12,637 nt of DNA. Origin: Desulfotomaculum sp. GTDB lineage: Bacteria; Bacillota; Desulfotomaculia; Desulfotomaculales; Nap2-2B. Each line of letters opens with the position of its first letter. The first letter of the stretch is position 1. Location: contig DMZI01000050.1 in the NCBI GenBank assembly GCA_003485325.1, positions 1 to 12,637 on the forward strand, read 5' to 3'. The notes below the pieces were generated by a model. The model was not told the origin of the DNA. It was given only the letters and a program-made list of their open reading frames with translations, and did not search any database. Made by a program: the position numbers and the translations under genes. Of this stretch, positions 1 through 6,400 are shown piece by piece.

Positions 1-1
1 T

Positions 2-178
2 CTTTATGCTTCATTTGAATCATCATTTGTTCAAATGCTATGCCGTAAGCCGATGCGCGAGTCAAAGGGCAGGCGGAAAGTAGATTATGACATAATCTAC
101 CATATGACAGTAAAACAATTCGTGGACGGAGAAAGCGAACATTTAGACGATCTAACTTACGACCCGTTAGTTTTATAG
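2..178 (+). CDS. 3' end of an unrecognised gene (partial at window start)
   Basis: This reading frame is open from the window edge to a TAG at 176-178 and gives 58 residues ending in ...HLDDLTYDPLVL. The start lies outside the window. The first half is basic (RKPMRESKGRRK) and the second half acidic and aromatic (VDYDIIYHMTVKQF, then DGESEHLDDL). There is no membrane segment or signal peptide. The composition looks protein-like rather than random, but I do not recognise a family and assign no function. It runs toward the germination permease relic on the opposite strand, so the two are convergent across about 165 bp. I see no terminator with a T-tract after the stop. The frame could be a chance open stretch at the edge; the upstream sequence would settle this. 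Confidence 0.4.
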   Translation, partial: LYASFESSFVQMLCRKPMRESKGRRKVDYDIIYHMTVKQFVDGESEHLDDLTYDPLVL

Positions 179-257
179 TTTTAATACTGCGTTAAAATGT
201 GGATAAGGACTACCTTTAAGTGGTTTTCTTCTTGCGTTAGATAAAAGAAACCTATTG

Positions 258-311
258 GGTGTATACACCATATATGGCATGTGCTGGTATGTATAAATTT
301 ACTAAATTTAT
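258..311. repeat. Two short perfect dyads in the gap between gene ends
   Basis: A 12-bp perfect palindrome (GGTGTATACACC, 258-269) is followed 23 bp later by an inverted repeat with 8-bp arms, ATAAATTT and AAATTTAT (293-300 and 304-311), around a 3-bp centre. They lie between the 3' end of the + strand partial gene and the decayed 3' end of the permease relic. Neither dyad has a T-tract, so they are not obvious terminators. They may be protein-binding dyads or chance in AT-rich DNA. Confidence 0.3.
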
Positions 312-343
312 GCTTGAAATCGTGATCAAAGTTTTATGCAACG

Positions 344-1107
344 CTAGTGATTTCTGGTAAAAGAAAAGGAAGGTATTAGATTCTCCCTGGCTACTGTATA
401 AGGATACATCATGTTATACACAAGTATGGCTGTGATTGTAAACAAGCCGGATATGGTAATGCCCCTGAGGCCGCTATTCCTAAAATACTTATTTCCTTGA
501 AGCGAACTTAAAACAACTGCCAAGAAAAGAGATTCCCCAAAATAGGAAATGTTTTTAATGGAGTATGTTACATTTCTGCCAATGCCGAATCCAAGTATTG
601 GAAACAGGAAGAAGGGAAACCCAGAATATATGTAAGTAAAAGGCCAAAAAGAATCGGCAAAATAAATATAGCAGCGGTTCTGGCGATAGTCTCAAGACCT
701 AAATACAGCACAACCAAAACTGCGGAAATAAAGAAAACCATAATGAAGCTTGGTGGCGTAAAAGTATAAACATATGCTTTTACCGCTTCCGTAAATAACC
801 TGAGAAACACTATTGAACCAATGAAAAAGGCAATTCCGACTAAAAATGAAAGAATACAACCGGCCACATTGCCAAAAACTTTTTTAAACACAAAAACGAG
901 GTCTTGGCCTGGAAATTTTTCCATGAGTTTTGAAATTATTAAGAAGCCTGCCAAGGCCAGCAGGGTAGTAACTATATAAACGTACCAGACGGCAGGGCCA
1001 AGAATTTCCACATCAGCTCTTGGACCCGAAAACATAACCTTCGTTAAAGAGGCAACAACAACAATAGCAGTTGCCTCAAAAACTCCAATTTTACCTTCTT
1101 TAAGCAG
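344..1107 (-). pseudogene. Frameshifted spore germination permease relic (GerAB-type)
   Basis: GerAB-type permeases are inner-membrane subunits of germinant receptors (APC superfamily, Spore_permease), usually about 360 residues. The frame closed at 568 has an ATG at 1035, but the family N-terminus continues upstream in frame: KEGKIGVFEAT, then IVVVASLTKVMFSGPRAD, back to a CTG at 1107 just after an in-frame TGA (1114-1116). A nearby GTG (1117) is one base out of frame, so the start may also be damaged. Near 605-622, in runs of G, T and C, the frame must shift by one base. The new frame reads PILGFGIGRNVTYS, SYFGESLFLAVVLSS and LVYNMMYPYTVARENLIP, typical of the family's middle, until a TAG at 344-346. 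About 254 codons are recoverable; the last roughly 110 residues are absent or decayed. No gerAA or gerAC partner is visible. The family assignment is firm; non-function is inferred from the breaks. Confidence 0.8.
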
Positions 1108-1221
1108 TTCTGTTCACAACCCTTTATTTGCTCCCATTATTATCCCAACATTGGGTATTGATAATGCATAAAACTGCCGTGCGTTAAAGGCCGAGTTTTA
1201 TCTTCAAGTAATATTTAAGGC

Positions 1222-1429
1222 TCATAAAATCACCGAAGCTGCTACACCACCAAGTAGTGCTACTGTCGCAGTGTACACTTTATCGATCCTTTCCTCAATG
1301 CGCCTTATGTGACCGTTCTGTGCCTCCTGCCAGCACTGGGCCCGCTGCCTGGCTCAGTTTTTTTTCCTGAACTAAAGTTATAAAGCTTGTATCGCTTAAA
1401 TAAATATAGTTAAAACAATCCTTGTACAT
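1222..1429 (-). pseudogene. Possible small frameshifted coiled-coil/one-TM protein relic
   Basis: An ATG at 1429 opens a minus frame through LVQEKKLSQAA that then runs out of frame. If one base is skipped in the GC-rich stretch near 1335-1345, reading continues as RAQCWQEAQNGHIRRIEERIDKV followed by TATVALLGGVAASVIL and a TGA at 1222-1224. That gives about 69 residues. The joined product has a short amphipathic helix followed by one hydrophobic C-terminal segment. This layout resembles small haemolysin/XhlA-like or holin-associated proteins, but the resemblance is only architectural. The 208-bp span is 3n+1, consistent with a single-base insertion. No clear RBS precedes the ATG. It lies upstream of and parallel to the permease relic. 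The alternative is that the readable C-terminal frame is chance; I weigh this as slightly more likely than not. Confidence 0.3.
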
Positions 1430-1461
1430 AAAAATAAGGTGTAAAAACGGAAAATGCTGTT

Positions 1462-2124
1462 ATGGATCTTGCTTTTAAGGTAATTAAAATTATTATAATT
1501 GACCTGCTTTTGTCGGGCGACAATGCCATTGTCATTGCCATGGCAACCTTGAGGCTTAGCCCTAAAAGCAGGAAAAAGGCAATTTTACTGGGTACAAGCG
1601 GCGCAATAGCGCTCAGAATACTGCTGACCTGTGCGGGAACCATTTTGCTGACAGTACCCCTGCTTCAATTTCTAGGGGGCTTGGTGTTAATTTGGGTTAC
1701 ATCGAGATTGCTTATTGATACTTTTTCCAAGGAAGCCCAAAATGCAAATGTAGATTCACCGACAAGACTGATCCATGCAATTAAAATAATTATTATAGCT
1801 GACTTCAGCATGAGCCTTGATAACATTTTAGCGATTAGCGGGGCAAGCCACGGAGAAATCAGGTTGGTAATTTTCGGCCTTTTGCTCAGCATTCCAATTT
1901 TAATCTTTTTTAGTCAGAAAATCGCAGGTTTTATGGAAAAGTATCCACTGTTAGTATATGTTGGGGCAATTATATTAAGTTGGGTTTCGGCGGAACTTAT
2001 TTGCAGCGACAGAATTGTTGGCCAATATATAAATAAACCTCTTCAATTGGTTATAACAATTGCAATTGTGGTCGGTGTTTTTGTAATCAGCAAAATAAAA
2101 TTTTACCTGATTAAGATAAGATAA
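1462..2124 (+). CDS. TerC family integral membrane protein, YjbE type
   Basis: This is a 220-residue polytopic inner-membrane protein of the TerC/YjbE family (YjbE-type members are near 220 residues). The family is linked to metal-ion, especially manganese, homeostasis and to metalation of exported proteins; the exact role of this member is inferred. The two family signatures are clear: IIDLLLSGDNA at residues 12-22 and ADFSMSLDN at 113-121, with acidic pairs D14/D20 and D114/D120 inside membrane helices. The two halves form an internal repeat, each led by an isoleucine-rich helix (KIIIID and KIIIIIAD). I see about seven hydrophobic segments. The ATG at 1462 is preferred because an in-frame TAA lies at 1435-1437 and no other start codon lies between. 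The RBS is weak (ACGGA-like). Upstream I do not find a convincing yybP-ykoY manganese riboswitch, which often precedes such genes. The next gene follows after 70 bp on the same strand, so co-transcription is plausible. The gene looks intact. Confidence 0.9.
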   Translation: MDLAFKVIKIIIIDLLLSGDNAIVIAMATLRLSPKSRKKAILLGTSGAIALRILLTCAGTILLTVPLLQFLGGLVLIWVTSRLLIDTFSKEAQNANVDSPTRLIHAIKIIIIADFSMSLDNILAISGASHGEIRLVIFGLLLSIPILIFFSQKIAGFMEKYPLLVYVGAIILSWVSAELICSDRIVGQYINKPLQLVITIAIVVGVFVISKIKFYLIKIR

Positions 2125-2180
2125 GGATTTTATTGTTGTAAGTTTGTGTTTTTGATATTATTAAAGGGGATGTTTTAAGG

Positions 2181-2187
2181 AAAGGAG
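2181..2187 (+). promoter_or_regulatory. Strong ribosome binding site of the small membrane protein gene
   Basis: AAAGGAG sits 7 bases before the ATG at 2195 and fixes that start. It is much stronger than the site ahead of the upstream TerC gene, so the small protein may be translated at a higher rate from a shared transcript. Confidence 0.75.
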
Positions 2188-2194
2188 TATTCAA

Positions 2195-2422
2195 ATGAAC
2201 GATGCAATACAGATGTTCCATATGATCCAAGAGCATCGATTTTTGTTCTTCCTTTTAGTTGCCTGGTCATTGTTATGGAAAGCACTGGCTTTATGGCATT
2301 CCGCCCGCAGTACTCAGACAGTATGGTATATAGTTCTTTGTATTGTTAACACCGTAGGTATCTTAGAAATTATTTACCTGCTTTTTTTCCGCAAAAAGCC
2401 CTCTGGAAGATACTTAAGATAG
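2195..2422 (+). CDS. Small two-TM protein, DUF5652-like
   Basis: This is a 75-residue protein with two hydrophobic helices, about residues 16-36 (FLFFLLVAWSLLWKALALW) and 43-65 (VWYIVLCIVNTVGILEIIYL), and a basic tail FRKKPSGRYLR. The pattern W..WK.lALW.aar followed by W.ivl.ivNT.GILEI.YL matches my recollection of the DUF5652 family, whose function is unknown. The strong RBS and ATG make the start secure. It follows the TerC gene by 70 bp on the same strand and probably shares its transcript. Its stop is only 17 bp from the 3' end of the intron relic, so any native terminator for this operon would have been separated from it or replaced. By charge, the short linker with RSTQT and the basic C-terminus are probably cytoplasmic. 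No catalytic residues are evident. Confidence 0.8.
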   Translation: MNDAIQMFHMIQEHRFLFFLLVAWSLLWKALALWHSARSTQTVWYIVLCIVNTVGILEIIYLLFFRKKPSGRYLR

Positions 2423-2446
2423 AACAAAACAATTCAGGAATCGAGT

Positions 2447-2471
2447 AGGAGGGGGCGGAAAGCCCCCTCCT
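2447..2471 (-). other. Domain VI-like hairpin of the intron relic
   Basis: A perfect 10-bp GC-rich stem (AGGAGGGGGC with GCCCCCTCCT on the + strand) closes a 5-base loop. No T-tract follows on either strand, so a simple rho-independent terminator is unlikely. On the minus strand the sequence after the stem is ACTCGAT, which places an unpaired A seven bases before the inferred 3' end, as expected of a domain VI branch site. Confidence 0.6.
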
Positions 2472-2475
2472 CTCA

Positions 2476-2509
2476 CACCATCGTACCAACCGTTTGGTAT
2501 ACGGCGGTT
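2476..2509 (-). ncRNA. Degenerate domain V-like hairpin of the intron relic
   Basis: On the minus strand the arm ACCGCCGTA pairs with TACGATGGT. Above it lie a short ACC/GGT stem with an AAAC loop and an asymmetric bulge. The length (34 nt) and two-stem layout fit group II domain V, with CGC in the catalytic-triad position. One C.A mismatch in the lower stem and a U.U mismatch in the upper stem suggest decay. I infer identity from layout and from position just before the domain VI-like stem. Confidence 0.55.
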
Positions 2510-2554
2510 CATGTTGTGGAACAAAGATAATCATACCTTTCGGTTAAACTCCTC

Positions 2555-2590
2555 AGCCCTTGTTCTCGCCAGAAGGCGAAGCCGAGGGCT
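2555..2590. repeat. Imperfect hairpin next to the transposase fragment
   Basis: AGCCCT (2555-2560) pairs with AGGGCT (2585-2590), and TCGCC pairs with GGCGA around an AGAA loop, with small unpaired stretches between. It begins five bases beyond the transposase stop. No T-tract follows on the minus strand. It may be part of the IS end or of intron domain IV; I cannot tell which. Confidence 0.4.
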
Positions 2591-2594
2591 TTAT

Positions 2595-2974
2595 TTACTG
2601 CGGGGTCTTCATCTCCTCCAATTGCGTTTCCCTGATAGGCTTGCTATTCAGGCTATAAATAGAAATAGTCTCCACCATATGCACTTCTGACAATTTATTA
2701 ATCAAGCTTTCTATGCTCATATGGTAACTGACATCACGCTCCTTTTTATAAAATACTTGGGAGAGCAACAGTCCGGTTAGACAAATAAAGGTATGCACCC
2801 TGATCTTCCGATCCGTCCAGTGATACTGAGGATGCACACAGTTATGATACGGATTTTTAAGGTGTTTAAATACTCGTTTCACATTGCACTGGCCGTGGTA
2901 AGCGGCGATGATCTCGACATCGGACCAGAGTTATCCCTGCAAGTAACCAGGATCCGTTTGCCAAAAAGTTCAAC
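2595..2974 (-). pseudogene. C-terminal fragment of an IS1634-type (IS4-like DDE) transposase
   Basis: These transposases cut and join DNA with a DDE-type RNase H fold; full members are several hundred residues, and only about the last 125 remain. In the minus strand a first frame gives VELFGKRILVTCRDN. Two extra bases near 2928-2930 then break it, and the next frame continues WSDVEIIAAYHGQ, VFKHLKNPYHN, HPQYHWTDRKIRVHTFICL and so on to a TAA at 2595-2597. The HWTD.KI.VH.FIC block is highly characteristic. The C-terminal YREK signature spacing Y-(2)-R-(3)-E-(6)-K is present, but R is Q and the catalytic E is K (Y-HG-Q-CNV-K-RVFKHL-K). The gene is therefore truncated, frameshifted and catalytically altered. 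It lies inside the intron relic, where the intron's own ORF would be. The upstream boundary (about 2970-3035) is uncertain; beyond it I see no transposase signal. Confidence 0.82.
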
Positions 2975-3302
2975 CGTACATCGGCTGCACGGGTTAACAA
3001 TGAAATTAGCTTATCCGACAGGCCTCCTCGGTTAAAAACGCTATCTTTCCCTCCATCTACCCGCCCCATCTAATCTTGACAGCCTTTTGGTAGCAAGGAC
3101 TTCGCTTTGTCAAGCAATCTCGTCCAACTGTCCTTAGCTTCACCTTGGGTTCGTGGTCCTCGGGCCGGAGGTTTGCCGCCGGCTTCCTTCAGATTCCGCC
3201 TCGCAACGGACACCCTTGCCTTAGGCTGACGGTTACTGCTACCTTCACCGTTCGGGACTTTCACCCTATAGATAGCGCCCATACCGGGCGCACCGGCTGA
3301 AG

Positions 3303-3332
3303 AAAAGGGGGCTATCCCATTGAATAGCTCCC
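3303..3332 (-). terminator. Rho-independent terminator of the giant SLH protein gene
   Basis: On the minus strand GGGAGCTAT pairs with ATAGCCCCC (8 of 9 positions, one A.C mismatch) around an 8-base loop, and TTTT follows directly. It lies about 80 bp past the stop of the giant gene and just before the intron 5' end at 3293. Confidence 0.75.
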
Positions 3333-3409
3333 TTAATAATATATGCATTGTGTTATGAAAGCCTCTTAAAACAAGGCTCCTCGATACAAGCTTACTACGT
3401 GTAAAACAA

Positions 3410-6400
3410 TCATAACAACCCTAAATATTTCATCATGCGTTTTATCATAACTGATGCTTGTGCGCGGGTGGTATTTGCCGCAGGCTCAAGCGTTGTGGGG
3501 GTAACGCCGCTGACCAGACCAATTTTTACCGCTTTGGCCAGTGAATTAAAGCTCCAGCTCTGCACTTTCCCTTTATCGCTGAAATCTGTCAGGAGTTGTT
3601 CATCCTCACCCGTTGCTAGAACCACCTGCCTCGCGGCGTAATCAAGGGTACGGATGATCATGACGATCATTTGCTCCCTGGTGATTGTTTTTCGGGGGGC
3701 AAATTTGCCTTCACCCACACCGTTGACTAGTCCCGCAGTTGTTGCTGTTTCTACGCTGCCGTAATACCAGTCTTCCGGAAGAACGTCTGCAAAATGCCCG
3801 ATCACCGGCTTCGTCTCTTCAATGTCAAGGGCCCGTATGAGTAAGGCTGTAAATTCCGCCCGGGTCACCTTTTCTTCCGGCTCAAATGAGGTTGTTGTTC
3901 TTCCTTTAATTACTCCCAGGTTGGCTAGTTTTTCAATATCCTTCTGAGCCCAGTGGCCTTGTATATCGCCAAAGGTTATCTCAGGACCGTTGCTGCTGCC
4001 GGGTTCCATACCGGAAGACGTGTCTTCAGTTAAAACCGGGCCGTTAGTGCTCCAGTTGCCTGCAGCATCGCCTGCCTCGATCTTAAAGGTGTGCGAACCC
4101 GTTTCCACACCGGCAACAAGGCAACTGGTTGTTTTTCCATCTACTGTGTTTACAAGTGTTCCATCCACATAAACCTTGTAGCCTGTGACTCCAAGATTAT
4201 CTGAGGCGGCAGTCCAGGTCAGTTCCAGTGATGTTCCGGCTTTGGCACAGGTTATTTTGCTGCCGACAGGCCATGTGGGCGGAGTAGTATCTGCACTGCT
4301 GCCACCGCCTTTCCCGGCTGCCGACTGGGTATAAGTGATAAATTTGGTAAAGTGCTTGGTCCAGATTACAAGATCCGGTCCCACATCTATCTTGCCATCG
4401 CCGTTATCCGGAAGAGCGTCACCTGCCAATTGCGTATTTTCAGAAAGAACAGTGGTGATTTTTGTAAAAGTTGAGCCTCTGTAATAACCGGCATCTTTCC
4501 CCGCCTGACCAGGGATGAGGATTCTTACAGCGTTACTGAAGCTCAAGGGTATATCACCAAAACCAACTTCGATGACGGCCTTGACAGACGCTGTTTTGCC
4601 ATTATCAGGAGTTACAACTACGCTGTTATTGGCTTCTACTTTAGGTACATTGATAGTGCCGTCCCATTCATCCGGGGCGCTTATAGTTGTTTCTGCCGGT
4701 ATGATTATCTGCACTGGATCCTCGCTCAGTAAAGTATTTGCTTCTATTGCCACATAGGGCATCTCGTTAGTTGTCACTATACCATTGTTTGGCGGATTTA
4801 AAAACGCCGACACATCGAGTGTTGCATCGGTGACTTCTTCCGAGACTTCTATATTTGTTGGTTTATCTGTAATAACTATATCCTTGTTGCCTGTCTCATC
4901 GACTGAAACGTAATTCATATTTGTTGCAGTCTTGCTCACAACGCTGACATTGCCTGCCGCATCAATTGCTTTAATTCCAAAGATATACACTTCGTTTCTT
5001 TGTCCGGTAAAGGTATATTCCCGTGTTGCACCTGAGACTTCCGCCTTCTTTTCGTTGTTTGCGTATATCTCGTAAGCTGTTACACCAATATTATCTTTTG
5101 CCGGAGTCCAATTCAAAAGCAGACTCTTATCGGCATTATCGGTCACTATAAGGTCAAAGTATGACGGCCATACGGGAGCGTCAATATCCACAACGTAACC
5201 CGTCATTTTTGTCAAAACAGGCACTTTGGAAGATATTTTGCTGCCATCGCCAAACTGGCCGTTAGCGTTATTTCCCCAAACATATATCTTTTGCATATTT
5301 CTAAAGGAAATGCTGCTTTCGGTCCCTCCGCCGATAGCCGTAATTTGCTGTAGAGACCCAACCTTAATAGGGGTAAGATGAATGTCTGTTTTTCCATTTC
5401 CAAGCTGGCCGTTAAGGTTCTTACCCCAGGCAAATACATTGCCGTCCCGGTCCAAAGCAAGGCCATGATAACCGCCGGCAGCAACTGCCACTATATCACT
5501 AAGACCAGTGACAACACCATAAGGTCGGGGAGCGGCCGGGGTACCGTTGCCCTGCGTGCCATTGCCGTATTGACCCGAATTATTATCGCCAAGTGCCAGG
5601 ACTGTACCATCTTCCTTCAAGGCTATCAGGAAGTTCTCACCGGCAGCAATTGCACTAATCCCCATAGGAGAAGAATAAGTCGGCATCGGCGTATAACTCT
5701 TTGCTCCGATGGGTTCAATAAATTGGCCGATGCGGCAAATCTTGCCGCTATCAAAGAGATAGGCGCTAAATGTTCGGGAAGTGGCAATTCCTTTTACCCC
5801 GGTAAGTGGATAATTAATGGTAGGACGTGTTGTGCCGTAGTAAAGCTGACCAGGGGTATGCCCGTCAATACCTGACAATGTATAGAAATTAGGCGGACCA
5901 CTGGCCGGACCGCCCCAGCCTAAAACAGTCCCGTCGTTTTTGAGGGCGATACTGTGATCGGCAGCCGCGGAAACTGCTTTAATCCCGCCTGAAATAATCA
6001 TTAACGGAACATTGCTGTTGTCAGTACTGTCATTGCCTAATTGATAAGTATCATTTTTACCCCAGGCCCAAACATTTCCGTTCTGATCCAGCGCCAGGCT
6101 GTGATTATCGCCAACAGCCACTGCAATTATGTTTGTCAGGCCGTTGATTTTTACAGGTACTAATTGTTCAATGTTGTTGCCTGTACCTAACTGACCGTAT
6201 TCATTTTGCCCCCATGCCCAGACACTGCCGTCATCGCCAACCATCAAAGTATGCCTGCCGCTCATGGCCAGTTTCCCGGCGCTCTGCATGGCAGGATTCC
6301 AATCATTCATAGTTTGGACTATTTCAGGACCGGTAGTACTCCAGGCACTGTTGACAAAACTGGCTTCCAACCTGAAGGTATAGGTCTGGCCTTTAGTCAG

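Larger units (their letters stand above)
2440..3293 (-). mobile_element. Dead group II intron lacking its RT gene, with an IS fragment inside
   Basis: On the minus strand the element begins with GTGCG (3293-3289), matching the GUGYG intron 5' consensus. A perfect 6-bp stem GCGCCC/GGGCGC follows (3291-3286 with 3280-3275), then the typical domain I text TATAGGGTGAAAGTCCC and a GCCGG/CCGGC stem. I recognise this as the 5' structured part of introns that carry LtrA-type maturases. The far end has a 34-nt domain V-like hairpin (2476-2509), a domain VI-like stem (2447-2471) and a candidate 3' terminus ...TACTCGAT at 2446-2440, with an A seven bases from the end that fits a branch point. Between these ends there is no reverse transcriptase gene; from about 2974 to 2595 there is a broken transposase fragment. 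Both ends have the same orientation, so a single interrupted intron of about 854 bp is the simplest reading. The open frame at 3070-3348 lies inside domain I and is not a gene. The exact internal junctions are not resolved. Confidence 0.72.

Noticed and set aside
1381..1461. yybP-ykoY manganese riboswitch upstream of the TerC gene
   Set aside because: The leader is short and AT-rich, and I cannot find the conserved stems.
2447..2471. GC-rich hairpin as a terminator for the TerC/DUF5652 operon
   Set aside because: There is no T-tract on either strand, and its position and downstream A fit intron domain VI better. An accidental terminator effect is not excluded.
2971..2976. A hexamer (CGGTTG on the minus strand) complementary to the last six bases before the intron, as an EBS1 candidate
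   Set aside because: It overlaps sequence that reads as transposase (VELFGK), so the match is probably chance.
2866..3069. A 67-codon minus-strand frame next to the transposase fragment
   Set aside because: It is the wrong frame across the transposase region; the recognisable transposase residues lie in the two other frames. Its first part covers the intron.
3070..3348. A 92-codon minus-strand frame rich in Arg, Gly, Pro and Lys
   Set aside because: It overlaps the terminator and the structured 5' part of the group II intron, and its composition reflects RNA stems rather than a protein.
3360..3378. Weak 5-bp hairpin downstream of the giant gene stop as a first terminator
   Set aside because: The stem is short with a long loop. 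The stem-loop at 3303-3332 is much stronger.
5378..5875. A 165-codon + strand frame opposite the RCC1 block, with other antisense frames such as 8922-9311
   Set aside because: These are antisense shadows of a confidently coding gene. They have no family motifs and no convincing RBS.
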